Source: JBBDRW01 sp040905265 (GTDB lineage: Bacteria > Bacteroidota > Rhodothermia > Balneolales > Balneolaceae). Taken from it: 64,000 nucleotides of DNA. How positions within the stretch are numbered: the stretch's first letter is position 1; every line of letters starts with the position of its first letter. The notes under the pieces were generated by a model. It saw nothing but the letters and a program-made list of their open reading frames with translations. It did not search any database and was not told the origin of the DNA. Positions 9,124 to 17,675 of the stretch are shown here, in pieces. The stretch spans positions 7,113 to 71,112 of the forward strand of contig JBBDRW010000181.1 in assembly GCA_040905265.1 (NCBI GenBank). The letters run 5' to 3'. Made by a program: the position numbers and the translations under genes.

Positions 9124-9798
9124 TCAATAATTAAAACGATGTGTAGTAAACGTTTTCACTCCGGAACCTTCGTGTCTCGCCGGACGGAACTCCCATTGAA
9201 ATGCGGCGTCCAGGGTCGCTTCAATGATACCGTATTGAATATGAGGAAGAACTTCATATTCCTCAAAATTCTCATCGTATTGCCGAATCTGGACAATACT
9301 GGCCTCCTCCACATCCCCGGTCTCCGTGACAAGAAAATTGACGACCAGCTCTATTTTTCCCCGCAACTCCTGCGGAAGATTCGGAACATAGGGTTCAACA
9401 ATTTTGACTACCGTTGGGGGCAGCTGTGGGTTGCTGACAATGAGATCTTCACCGTCTGTCTGTCCCTGTCCGTCTCCGGGTGGAAGCGGCGGGAAATCGA
9501 AGATCTGAAGATCATCCTCAAACTCAATGACCTCCTCCACAATTTCATCTACCGGAACCGGTTCCGGCCGGTTGGGTAGCGGTGGAGGTGGTGGCGCACT
9601 CTCCTGTCTGGTTATCTGAATATCTTCGACAAAAATCTCATCCTGGAACAGTATGTCATCTTGTTCCGGCTCCACTCTCTCTGAGACAGGCCAAAAGCGA
9701 ATGAACAAAATCAGAACGATCTGAATCATTACGATACCTGAGAGAATCCGAATCTTGTAGCTCGTTTCATCCCTGTTATAGAGGAGGTCATCCATCAT
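9124..9798 (-). CDS. Energy transducer TonB
   Basis: Inner-membrane-anchored periplasmic protein that transmits proton-motive force to TonB-dependent outer-membrane receptors. A single transmembrane helix lies at about residues 17-37 (ILSGIVMIQIVLILFIRF). A periplasmic Pro-rich and acidic linker follows (APPPPPLPNRPEPVPVDEI at about 67-86, then FDFPPLPPGDG). The C-terminal TonB domain is at about 135-224, with ELVVNFLVTETGDVEEASIV and AAFQWEFRPARHEG. At 224 aa it is normal for a Bacteroidota-type TonB. It lies 36 bp downstream of murQ in the accC-murQ-tonB run and may serve receptors such as the SusC at the right end of the window. No exbB/exbD is adjacent. Confidence 0.88.
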   Translation of the reverse strand: MMDDLLYNRDETSYKIRILSGIVMIQIVLILFIRFWPVSERVEPEQDDILFQDEIFVEDIQITRQESAPPPPPLPNRPEPVPVDEIVEEVIEFEDDLQIFDFPPLPPGDGQGQTDGEDLIVSNPQLPPTVVKIVEPYVPNLPQELRGKIELVVNFLVTETGDVEEASIVQIRQYDENFEEYEVLPHIQYGIIEATLDAAFQWEFRPARHEGSGVKTFTTHRFNY

Positions 9799-9834
9799 AT
9801 CTGTTCCTGACTCTTCATACCAGTGCGAAACGAT

Positions 9835-10806
9835 TCAGGAAGACTTTTCATTGTCATCACTGCTGCGATTTTTCAGAGTGGCATGATCGAGTGCTTTACG
9901 AATAAAACCACCATTCTGGGCCAGAAGTATTCTTCCTGCTTCCGGGTCCAACCCGGTAAGTGCCATGAGTATAGCCGTTTTAACATGTCCGTCTGCTCTC
10001 TCCAGATATTCTTCTGCTTTTCGATAGGGTACGTCTGTTAGAAACATGACAATCCGTTTCGCCCTTTCGTCCAGTTTCCGGTTGGTAAGCATCAGGTCGA
10101 CCATTACATTTTCATAGACTTTTCCCAGCTGAACCATGGCACCGGTTGTGATCATGTTGACAACCATTTTTTGGGCAGTTGCGCTCTTCATGCGGGTACT
10201 TCCCATAATCACTTCCGGACCTACCTCTACATCTATCATCAACTCTACCTCGAGATCGACCTGATGAGCGGGTACAGTCGTGACAAGGATGGTTTTACAC
10301 CCTCGTTTTCGCGCCTCCCTGACAGCACCATGAACATAGGGGGTGCGTCCACTCGCAGCCAGACCACAGAGTATGTCCGGAGGTGAGAGTTCAGCAGAAT
10401 TGACGTCATTGACTCCGTTCTCCTCATGATCCTCCGCTCTTTCCTGCGCACGAAACATCGCTTCTGGGCCGCCCGCTATAAACCCCTGAACCTGTTCCGG
10501 CTTCACTCCGAATGTCGGAGGGCACTCTGCAGCATCCACAACCCCGATTCTCCCACTGGTACCTGCACCGAAATAAAACAGCCGGCCTCCTGCCTCAATA
10601 GACTCTGCAACCCATCTGATTGCGTTAGCAATCTCTTTCTGCCTGGTTCGGACTGCTGATGCAACCTTTTGATCCTCCCGGTTGATGATGTGAACGATCT
10701 CTTCCGGTGTCGCGAGGTCAATCTGCATCGAATCCGGGTTCCGCTGTTCAGTCATCAGCGATGTCAATTGCCGAAACAGTTTATCGTTCTGCTCGTCAGT
10801 ATTCAT
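9835..10806 (-). CDS. murQ: N-acetylmuramic acid 6-phosphate etherase
   Basis: Cytoplasmic lyase that cleaves the D-lactyl ether of MurNAc-6-phosphate to give GlcNAc-6-phosphate and lactate during cell-wall recycling. The start is fixed at 10806 by a strong AGGAGG six bases upstream of MNTDEQND; a longer frame from 10845 lacks such a site. The ATG overlaps the biotin-carboxylase stop (ATGA). The SIS sugar-phosphate domain is visible: LFYFGAGTSGRIGVVDAAE (substrate phosphate loop), CPPTFG, GLAASGRTPYV and STRMKSATAQK. At 323 aa it is slightly longer than the roughly 300-aa norm. No MurNAc transporter or kinase is adjacent, so the sugar source is unclear. Confidence 0.93.
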   Translation of the reverse strand: MNTDEQNDKLFRQLTSLMTEQRNPDSMQIDLATPEEIVHIINREDQKVASAVRTRQKEIANAIRWVAESIEAGGRLFYFGAGTSGRIGVVDAAECPPTFGVKPEQVQGFIAGGPEAMFRAQERAEDHEENGVNDVNSAELSPPDILCGLAASGRTPYVHGAVREARKRGCKTILVTTVPAHQVDLEVELMIDVEVGPEVIMGSTRMKSATAQKMVVNMITTGAMVQLGKVYENVMVDLMLTNRKLDERAKRIVMFLTDVPYRKAEEYLERADGHVKTAILMALTGLDPEAGRILLAQNGGFIRKALDHATLKNRSSDDNEKSS

Positions 10807-12329
10807 TGAGCCCTCCTGTTCAGGCGACGCCGCTGCTGCCACCATGCCGGAATCGCAGTACCAGACGGATTCTCAGACAGTTCGTTCTGCCCGTTCCCCC
10901 TGTTTCCGGCTGTCGCGATCAGCGTGGCTGCCAGAGCTGTGATTTTCTTCTCATTCGGGGATTGTGAAGCAAGCATCTCCGACCTGAAATGGTCCTGGAC
11001 AAAATGGGTGTTATACATTCCGGATTGAAAATCCGGGTGTTTCAGCACATAACTGCAGAATGGTATCGTAGTTCGGCAGCCCTCCACTTCATATTCATCG
11101 AGTGCACGCAACATACGACGAATAGCACTCTCCCGATCCGGTGCCAGAACGCACAATTTGGATATCATCGGATCGTAGTTGATGGTAATCTCCATACCCT
11201 CTTCAACTCCGGCGTCAACGCGAACTCCGGGCCCGGCTGCCGGTCTGTGTCTCTTCAGTGTACCGGTATTTGGCAGAAATTGATCTGAGGGATCCTCAGC
11301 ATAAATCCGGCACTCAATCGCATGTCCCCGAATCGAAAGATCCTCCTGGCGGTAAGGCAAAGGCTCCCCTTCAGCTATCCTGATTTGTAATTCAACCAGG
11401 TCCACTCCCGTAATCATCTCTGTCACAGGATGTTCTACCTGTAACCTGGTATTCATTTCAAGGAAATAAAAGCGGTTATCGCCATCGACAAGGAATTCTA
11501 TCGTTCCTGCTCCCAGATAGTTGCATGCTTTTGCGGCGGCAATAGCAGCTTCCGACATTTTACTTCGAAGTGACTCATCAAGGACAGCACACGGGGCCTC
11601 TTCAATGACCTTTTGATGACGCCTCTGGATGGAACACTCCCTGTCAAAGAGATGGATAACATGACCCTGTCGGTCCGCCACAATCTGAAACTCGACATGC
11701 CTGGGTGAACTCAGGTACTTTTCGATATAGACACGGTCGTCGCCGAAGGCGCTTTTCGCTTCCGAACGAGCCGCCTGTAACCCCGCCTCCAGTTCTTTTT
11801 CCGACTGGATTATCCTCATCCCTTTTCCACCTCCTCCAGCCGCCGCTTTTACAAGCAGTGGGAATCCGATCCTGGCAGCACACTGACGTGCAGATTCCAG
11901 ATCCCGGAGCGCCTCTTCACTTCCGGGTGGATAGGGTACTCCTGCCGATTTCATCAGAGATCTGGCTGTCGTCTTATCCCCCATCATCTCAATCGCCCGA
12001 TACCCCGGCCCGATAAAGATGATGCCCTCCTCTTCACAACGTTTGGCAAAGGATCCGTTTTCACTTAAAAAACCGTAACCGGGATGGATAGCATCCGCAC
12101 CGCTCTTTCTGGCAGCCTCCAGAATCCTGTCAACAGACAGGTAACTCTCGGAAGAGGCGGCCGCACCAATACATATCGACTCTCCGGCCTGCAGGACATG
12201 AGGAGATTCAGAGTCCGCTTCGGAATAGACTGCAACAGTCTTGATATCGAGTTCTTGACAGGTTCTAATGATCCTGAGGGCGATCTCTCCCCGATTGGCG
12301 ATCAAAACTTTTCGAATAGCGGATTTCAT
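10803..12329 (-). CDS. Biotin carboxylase subunit of an acyl-CoA carboxylase
   Basis: ATP-dependent carboxylation of biotin on a separate carrier protein. The start at 12329 (MKSAIRKVLIANRGEIALR) matches the family's N-terminus; an upstream ATG at 12386 adds 19 residues. The N-terminal preATP-grasp fold is followed by the ATP-grasp glycine loop KAAAGGGGKGMRI, EKYLSSPRHVEFQIV, the catalytic FDRECSIQRRHQKVIEEAP and EMNTRLQVEHPVTEMITG. The C-terminal carboxylase domain has GHAIECRIYAEDP and ends in a basic tail. No biotinyl domain (MKM) is present, so the carrier is elsewhere. It could serve fatty-acid synthesis or pair with the beta subunit at 3104-4717. The 508-aa length fits the acyl-CoA carboxylase type better than the roughly 450-aa AccC. 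Confidence 0.88.
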   Translation of the reverse strand: MKSAIRKVLIANRGEIALRIIRTCQELDIKTVAVYSEADSESPHVLQAGESICIGAAASSESYLSVDRILEAARKSGADAIHPGYGFLSENGSFAKRCEEEGIIFIGPGYRAIEMMGDKTTARSLMKSAGVPYPPGSEEALRDLESARQCAARIGFPLLVKAAAGGGGKGMRIIQSEKELEAGLQAARSEAKSAFGDDRVYIEKYLSSPRHVEFQIVADRQGHVIHLFDRECSIQRRHQKVIEEAPCAVLDESLRSKMSEAAIAAAKACNYLGAGTIEFLVDGDNRFYFLEMNTRLQVEHPVTEMITGVDLVELQIRIAEGEPLPYRQEDLSIRGHAIECRIYAEDPSDQFLPNTGTLKRHRPAAGPGVRVDAGVEEGMEITINYDPMISKLCVLAPDRESAIRRMLRALDEYEVEGCRTTIPFCSYVLKHPDFQSGMYNTHFVQDHFRSEMLASQSPNEKKITALAATLIATAGNRGNGQNELSENPSGTAIPAWWQQRRRLNRRAQ

Positions 12330-12433
12330 ACTGGTACTGATGAACCGTTCAATTTTAGAGCCTCTGCTGTCTACCGGAATATACACCTTCTCAATGTAAA
12401 GGCGAATCAGCCCGTGTTTGTCCGGTCGTACCC

Positions 12434-13408
12434 TTATTCTGCAATCTGCAACCTGTAGAGAATCCTGGGCAGAATGGCTAGCTTTTCAGATGTGGTCAGA
12501 TACGCACGCCGATGGAAGACCTGGTATCCATTCTCCTCGATTTTATCAAGGATTCTGCTGTAGTTCTCTCTTGCGAGACAGACCGGAAGCCGGCTGTCTC
12601 CCGACAACATTGGAATGCCGGTATCTGCCCGTTCGTAGTAGCTTCTGGCACGCTGAATCTGAAACCGGAGAAGGTCAATAACGTTTTGCGACAGATTCCT
12701 TTCCATCAGATCTTTTTCCGAGACTCTGAACTGCCGAAGTTCATCCTGTGGCAGATAGATTCGGTCTCTGGAGAGATCTTCTCCTACATCCCGGAGAATA
12801 TTCGTCAACTGCATGGCTATGCCCAGGTCCACTGCATAGTCAAGAGCTTTCGGATCCTTGTATCCGAATACTTCACTGGTCATCAGGCCGACAACAGCGG
12901 CGACTTTGTACGAGTACCCGTAAAGCTCTTCAAACGTATCATACCGGTTTTTTGTCAGGTCCATCATGACACCGTCAATCAATTCCAGGGGTAGCTGAAT
13001 AGAGATATGATATTTTCGAAGCACATCAGAAAATGCAAAAAGAATCGGATCATCCTGAATAATACCCTGATACGTATCCAGAAGCTTACGGCTAAACTTC
13101 GTCATCGTCCGGCCAACTGATCCCTCATCAATGGATTGATTTCGGATCAGGTCTTCTGCTTCATCAACCAGATCATCCAGGTAACGGCAGAGGGCGTATA
13201 TGGCAAAGATACTTCGCTGTTTGGAATAAGGAAGAAAGCGAGTAGCCAGATAAAAAGTCCTGGCATATTTGCGCGTAATGCCTCGGCAATGACGATACGC
13301 ATGTTGCAGGTCTCTGTCCTCCAGTTCGTCTATCACTGCATTATGAAATGCGGTTTTTTCGTAAAACGGCCGGATGAGTGAATAAGGGTATCGCATGAGA
13401 TTTGACAT
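12434..13408 (-). CDS. Phytoene/squalene synthase family prenyltransferase
   Basis: Head-to-head prenyl synthase, 324 aa. The first Asp-rich motif is YLDDLVDEAED and the second is NILRDVGEDLSRDRIYLP; both bind Mg-diphosphate, so the enzyme should be active. ARTFYLATRFLP near residue 50 is typical of phytoene synthase (CrtB) N-termini. It probably condenses two geranylgeranyl diphosphates to phytoene, the first step of carotenoid synthesis; squalene/dehydrosqualene synthase is the alternative. No other carotenoid gene is adjacent. A 13-bp perfect inverted repeat lies 29 bp upstream of the start codon and could be its operator. A carotenoid role would fit the light sensor later in the window, but this is inference. 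Confidence 0.85.
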   Translation of the reverse strand: MSNLMRYPYSLIRPFYEKTAFHNAVIDELEDRDLQHAYRHCRGITRKYARTFYLATRFLPYSKQRSIFAIYALCRYLDDLVDEAEDLIRNQSIDEGSVGRTMTKFSRKLLDTYQGIIQDDPILFAFSDVLRKYHISIQLPLELIDGVMMDLTKNRYDTFEELYGYSYKVAAVVGLMTSEVFGYKDPKALDYAVDLGIAMQLTNILRDVGEDLSRDRIYLPQDELRQFRVSEKDLMERNLSQNVIDLLRFQIQRARSYYERADTGIPMLSGDSRLPVCLARENYSRILDKIEENGYQVFHRRAYLTTSEKLAILPRILYRLQIAE

Positions 13409-13744
13409 ACAACAAAGGCTTGCAAATTCAACCTACTGTCGTGTCAACCATACTCCTGCGAGGCTTACCCCACATCGCACGGTTGACACGACACTACATC
13501 ACCTAATGAATCTAACAATCAAAGGAAATCGTTCCCGAAAAATAGATTTTGCATCCTTTTCTCCCGATTCCGGGAGAAGGGTACAGATCTTTGAAAATAT
13601 CAGTTTTCGCCAGATGAGGCAGCTTACTTTGAAAGGGATTCAAATTTTTTGAAAAAAAACTAGTACTTTACCTGCATGAGAGCTAACCGCCGTACACTCA
13701 CGGTGATCTCCCAAACCTCTCATTATCCTAAATAAAACCAGATC
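13409..13744. other. Intergenic region between crtB-like and lacI-like genes
   Basis: 336 bp between two divergently transcribed genes, so it must hold both promoters. It contains the inverted repeat at 13437-13493 and A/T-rich runs near 13640-13660. No open frame here looks coding. I could not place convincing -33/-7 Bacteroidota-type promoter boxes. Confidence 0.6.
13437..13493. promoter_or_regulatory. Long-spaced perfect 13-bp inverted repeat, operator candidate
   Basis: Arms TGTCGTGTCAACC (13437-13449) and GGTTGACACGACA (13481-13493) are exact reverse complements separated by 31 bp. Each arm carries an outward-facing TTGACA hexamer. There is no following T-tract, so it is not a classical terminator. 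Its position 29 bp from the phytoene-synthase start codon and about 250 bp from the LacI start suggests a two-site operator or an RNA stem in the leader. Confidence 0.45.
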
Positions 13745-14767
13745 ATGAGCACTCATCATAAAAAAGTTACGATCTACCAGGTCGCTGACCGTGCAAAAGT
13801 TGCCATATCTACCGTATCACGTGTATTGAACGACTCCCCAAACGTTTCCGAGGAGACAAAAAAGCGGGTCAAACAGGCGATTCAAGAGTTAAATTTCCGG
13901 CCGCAGGTCAGTGCCCGGCATCTGGCTAGCAGAAAACCCCATATGCTGGCAATTGCTGTTCCTTCATTTACAACTCCTTATTACAACGAAGTGCTGAAGG
14001 GAGTGAAAGATCAGCTTCAGGAGATGGATCTTGATATTATCATTTATAACACCGGATCCAAAAATCCTGATGAAGCGATTGAGAATTTCTTTGACCGGGG
14101 TACTGCAGATGCAATCATTACTATCTCAATTAACATCAGTGATCAGGTTCACAATCAGATTCAGGCTTCAGGAGTCCCCACGGTCTTGATTGGAAGTTCA
14201 CACCCCGACTATGACTATTTTGATTTTAACGATTATCAGGGGGGAATCATGGCAGCAGAACACCTGGTCAGTCAGGGATACAGCCGGATCGGCGCAATCA
14301 GGCCAGCCGTTGGAACCAAAGCCTCTACCGATCGGCTTGAGGGTTTTAAAGATGCTTTGAAAAAACATAATGTCCCATTGGAGGAACGGTTCATTGTAAC
14401 TGGCGAAAGTACAAAACATGCCGGTTTTACCGAAGAGGCCGGATTTGAGGCAATCAACCGATATAAAGAGCTGGGAGCATTTCCCGATGCAATCTTTGCG
14501 CTTAATGACACCCAGGCGATTGGTGCCCTGCATGCACTCAGCAAAATCGGGATGAAGATCCCGGATGATATAGCCGTCATGGGGTATGACAATATCAAAC
14601 TGAGCAAATATCTGGAGCTGACAACCATCGACCAACAGATGCATACCATGGGACTCAATGCGACCAAACGGCTGCAGGAACTCATCAGCCGGCCTGACTC
14701 CAAACACAGGCAGGTGAAAGTCCAACCGATCCTTGTAGAGCGAAATTCGACGAAGAAACCGAAATGA
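13745..14767 (+). CDS. LacI/PurR family transcriptional regulator
   Basis: 340 aa. The N-terminal helix-turn-helix and hinge helix are VTIYQVADRAKVAISTVSRVLN and SARHLASRK. The periplasmic-binding-like effector domain runs from residue 62 to 330, with LAIAVPSFTTPYYNEVLKG, GTADAIITIS, GGIMAAEHLVSQGYSRIG and MGYDNIKLSKYLELTTIDQ. Its stop codon overlaps the purC start (ATGA), so the two are translationally coupled. That suggests, but does not show, a purine-related or nutrient-status role like the proteobacterial PurR. Sugar-responsive CcpA-type function is equally possible because effector-pocket residues cannot be assigned by eye. Confidence 0.9.
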   Translation: MSTHHKKVTIYQVADRAKVAISTVSRVLNDSPNVSEETKKRVKQAIQELNFRPQVSARHLASRKPHMLAIAVPSFTTPYYNEVLKGVKDQLQEMDLDIIIYNTGSKNPDEAIENFFDRGTADAIITISINISDQVHNQIQASGVPTVLIGSSHPDYDYFDFNDYQGGIMAAEHLVSQGYSRIGAIRPAVGTKASTDRLEGFKDALKKHNVPLEERFIVTGESTKHAGFTEEAGFEAINRYKELGAFPDAIFALNDTQAIGALHALSKIGMKIPDDIAVMGYDNIKLSKYLELTTIDQQMHTMGLNATKRLQELISRPDSKHRQVKVQPILVERNSTKKPK

Positions 14768-15726
14768 AGCCTTTTACAGAGAGAACAAAGCAGGAAGCGC
14801 TGAAGAACTGTATCACGGAGACGAAGCTCACATCACTGGATGAACCGTATCGTGGAAAGGTGAGGGATGTCTATCAACTCTCACTGGACAGGCTGGGCAT
14901 CGTTGTCACTGATCGCATCTCTGCGTTCGACCACATTATGAAACAGGCGATCCCCTTCAAGGGGCAAATTCTGAACCAGCTTGCAGCATTCTCATGTAAC
15001 CAGGTGGAGGATATTGTTCCAACCCACCTGATTGACGTTCCCCACCCCAATGTCACCATTGCAAAAAAATGTGAGCCGATTCCAATTGAAGTTGTGATTC
15101 GTGCCTGTCTGACAGGGCATGCCTGGCGAACGTACAAATCCGGAAACCATGAGTTATGCGGCGTCACAATGCCGTCCGGAATGCAGGAGCATGAGCGATT
15201 TCCTGAGCCAATCCTGACCCCTGCAACAAAAGCTTCTGAAGGGCATGACGAAGATATATCGGAAGAGGCGATCCTTGAGAAGGAGATTGTCCCGGAGCCT
15301 CTTTGGGAAAAGATCCGGACAGCCGCTTTTCAACTGTTTGAACGAGGGTCTGACATTGCAAAAAAACAGGGGCTGATCCTTGTAGATACAAAATATGAAT
15401 TTGGTCTCTACCGGGGTGAGCTTACGCTGATCGATGAAGTTCATACAACTGACTCTTCACGATATTTCCATGCTGACGGATATGAGAACCGCCTGAAAAA
15501 GCGGGAGCCGCAAAAACAGCTCTCCAAAGAGTTCCTCCGTGAGTGGTTGATGGAACAGGGTTTTCAGGGGCTTGAGGGGCAACGCCTTCCGGACCTGCCT
15601 GACTCATTCCGCTGGAGTGTTTTCCAGCGCTACTCGGAACTTTTCGAAATTCTGACAGGCAAATTGTTCGAGCCGCATCCTATGAGCGACTATAACCGTG
15701 AGCTGGAGGAGGTGTTTAGTAGTTAA
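14764..15726 (+). CDS. purC: Phosphoribosylaminoimidazole-succinocarboxamide synthase
   Basis: ATP-dependent ligase joining CAIR and aspartate to SAICAR in de novo purine synthesis. At 320 aa it belongs to the longer yeast Ade1-like group rather than the roughly 240-aa bacterial form. Visible motifs are YRGKVRDVYQL (ATP phosphate loop), TDRISAFDH, EVVIRACLTGHAW, ILTPATKASEGHDEDIS and LTLIDEVHTTDSSRYFHAD. The start overlaps the LacI stop by 4 nt. The 3' end overlaps the convergent SDR gene by 4 nt. Confidence 0.95.
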   Translation: MKPFTERTKQEALKNCITETKLTSLDEPYRGKVRDVYQLSLDRLGIVVTDRISAFDHIMKQAIPFKGQILNQLAAFSCNQVEDIVPTHLIDVPHPNVTIAKKCEPIPIEVVIRACLTGHAWRTYKSGNHELCGVTMPSGMQEHERFPEPILTPATKASEGHDEDISEEAILEKEIVPEPLWEKIRTAAFQLFERGSDIAKKQGLILVDTKYEFGLYRGELTLIDEVHTTDSSRYFHADGYENRLKKREPQKQLSKEFLREWLMEQGFQGLEGQRLPDLPDSFRWSVFQRYSELFEILTGKLFEPHPMSDYNRELEEVFSS

Positions 15727-16442
15727 TCCGGGCTTCGGTCCCCGCCGATCGGCCGTAACGTGATCTCTTCCGCAACGGTACGAACCGAAAGATTGCTCAG
15801 TGCGACAATCAGGCGGCCTACATCTTCCGGATCATTCAATTCATGTGGGTCGACATCTACCCCTTTCCAGGAGGTCGACATCGTCTGTCCCAGATTGATT
15901 GCCGTCACTGCAATATTGTCGGCTGCCAGTTCTTTTCTCAAAGAACGCGACCACCCCAAAACGGCATGTTTTGCAGAGGAGTAAGCACCGCTTCTTGCCT
16001 GTCCCGACAAAGCCCCGACTGAACTGATGGTAACTATCAGGCCCCGGTCGTTTTGCCTGATTCGGGGTAACAGTTTGTTTGTAAGTAGAAACGGTGCTTT
16101 TGCATTGATCGCCCACTGCTCTTCAAACTCCTGTACGGAGGTTTCATTCAGCTTTTTTAAGAGAAACGTCCCGGCGTTATTCACCAGCAGAGCCGGTGCA
16201 GGAAGGTGTTCAGGTATGGACAGGGCCTCAACGTCAGCGGGGTTTGTCAAGTCACACGTATCGATTTCAACAGCAGGCGCTCCCGCTTCAAGACACTCTT
16301 CCCGGACCGTTTCCAGATCAATTCTGCTTCTTGCGATCAGAAATAGAGGCCGCTCCGTATGCCTGGAGAAGGCGAGTGCAATCTTTCGGCCGATCCCTCT
16401 GCTTGCACCGGTGATGACTGCTGTAGCTGTTGTATATGGCAT
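15723..16442 (-). CDS. Short-chain dehydrogenase/reductase
   Basis: NAD(P)-dependent oxidoreductase of the classical SDR family, 239 aa. The cofactor motif is ITGASRGIGRKIAL (residues 11-24), NNAG is present in LLVNNAGTFLLKK, the catalytic Ser is in VTISSVGALSG and the YxxxK pair is in YSSAKHAVLG. Overall it resembles 3-ketoacyl-ACP or sepiapterin-like reductases. It lies 15 bp downstream of queE and so probably shares the queD-queE transcript. A pterin-related reductase role is an attractive guess from context but is not shown by the sequence. Confidence 0.88.
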   Translation of the reverse strand: MPYTTATAVITGASRGIGRKIALAFSRHTERPLFLIARSRIDLETVREECLEAGAPAVEIDTCDLTNPADVEALSIPEHLPAPALLVNNAGTFLLKKLNETSVQEFEEQWAINAKAPFLLTNKLLPRIRQNDRGLIVTISSVGALSGQARSGAYSSAKHAVLGWSRSLRKELAADNIAVTAINLGQTMSTSWKGVDVDPHELNDPEDVGRLIVALSNLSVRTVAEEITLRPIGGDRSPD

Positions 16443-16457
16443 AAGTCGATTTCCTCC

Positions 16458-17117
16458 TCAGGGTACATTCAAAAATTTATGAGTCTGAAGACTGATCCTC
16501 CAGGCGGGATTACGCTTCACATAGTCTACAATCAATTCGATGGAAGAGGGAGTTTCCCACTCCGGCTGAAGGAGCAGTTCTGTAAATTCGGGGCATTTGG
16601 CGGCACACGCCTCTGCCCACTCAAGGTCCTTCTTCTTCAGAACAATGATTTTGAGTTCGTCCGCAACGGAATAAATCTCCTGAAGAGGCTTTTTAAAACG
16701 TTTCGGAGAGAGGGTGATCCAGTCCAGTGAGCCGGATAGCGGAGACGATCCACTCGTTTCGATATGAATCCTCAATCCGTGTCGCTTTAACTCCCCGGTG
16801 AGAGGGTTCAGGTCATGAAGAAGCGGTTCGCCACCCGTAATCACGACAAGGCCGGTACCGCTTGAGATCACCCGGTCGACGATCTCTCCTGTCCGAACCA
16901 ACGGGTGGCTCTCTTCATCCCAGCTCTCCTTTACGTCACACCACCAGCAACCGACATCACAGCCGGCCAGACGGATGAAATAGGCTGACCGACCGGCATA
17001 GATACCCTCTCCCTGAATTGTATGGAAATCTTCCATTAACGGGTATTTGAAATCTCTGGGAGATTCAATATCCCGGCCCGGTTCAACCGTACTGTTCTGA
17101 CGTTCGTTGTTAAACAT
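16458..17117 (-). CDS. queE: 7-carboxy-7-deazaguanine synthase (radical SAM)
   Basis: Radical-SAM enzyme that converts 6-carboxytetrahydropterin to 7-carboxy-7-deazaguanine in queuosine/preQ1 synthesis. 219 aa. The N-terminus carries DFHTIQGEGIYAGRSAYFIRLAG, and the cluster-binding CxxxCxxC is CDVGCWWC, followed by DVKESW. Further motifs are VVITGGEPLLH and IHIETSGSSP. It overlaps the upstream queD by 8 nt, so translational coupling is expected. No queC or queF lies nearby. Confidence 0.94.
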   Translation of the reverse strand: MFNNERQNSTVEPGRDIESPRDFKYPLMEDFHTIQGEGIYAGRSAYFIRLAGCDVGCWWCDVKESWDEESHPLVRTGEIVDRVISSGTGLVVITGGEPLLHDLNPLTGELKRHGLRIHIETSGSSPLSGSLDWITLSPKRFKKPLQEIYSVADELKIIVLKKKDLEWAEACAAKCPEFTELLLQPEWETPSSIELIVDYVKRNPAWRISLQTHKFLNVP

Positions 17118-17499
17118 TTTTGTCCGTATACTCTACCCAGCTGTTTTCGGACTCCCAGACTGTCACCGTCAGTTCGATGGAGTCCGGCAGCCGTTTTGAT
17201 GTCTCCTGATGGATATACTCGGCAACCCGTTCCGCTGTTGTCTGAACTGGCATAAGCTCATTCAGTACTCCGTGGTCAAATCCCCCCTTTTCTGAGTCCC
17301 CGGCCGCCCATTTCAACTCTCTGAAATCACAAACCATATCGGGACTCTCCAGATACCTGGACGGGTTCAGTTGATGTGATTTCGCACGCATACGAACCCG
17401 GTAACTGTGGCCGTGCATTCGTGAGCATTTACCGTCATACCCTTCAATTGAGTGGGCAGCGTCAAACCGGAATTCTGTATTGAGTGTCCAGGTTGGCAT
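17110..17499 (-). CDS. queD: 6-carboxy-5,6,7,8-tetrahydropterin synthase
   Basis: Zn-dependent enzyme that turns 7,8-dihydroneopterin triphosphate into 6-carboxytetrahydropterin, the step before QueE. 129 aa, typical length. The first metal His is in FRFDAAHSIEGYDGKC and the other two are in RMHGHSYRV, giving the three Zn ligands; the catalytic Cys lies in DGKCSRMHGH. ESPDMVCDFRELK and FDHGVLNELM complete the fold. It is first in the queD-queE-SDR operon. Confidence 0.94.
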   Translation of the reverse strand: MPTWTLNTEFRFDAAHSIEGYDGKCSRMHGHSYRVRMRAKSHQLNPSRYLESPDMVCDFRELKWAAGDSEKGGFDHGVLNELMPVQTTAERVAEYIHQETSKRLPDSIELTVTVWESENSWVEYTDKNV

Positions 17500-17675
17500 A
17501 ATCGTACATCTCTGCAGAAAATTGGGTGTAGGAGTCTGTAGAACTTAGTTTAATCTACTGAGTCCCCTCGTGACAATCATCTACGTCCGACAGACTCCCA
17601 GTGAGTTTTTTTGAAGATGAAAAATACAAAAAATATCACTCGGAAATGAACTTCTGGATCTGCCGTCAGGCCAGG

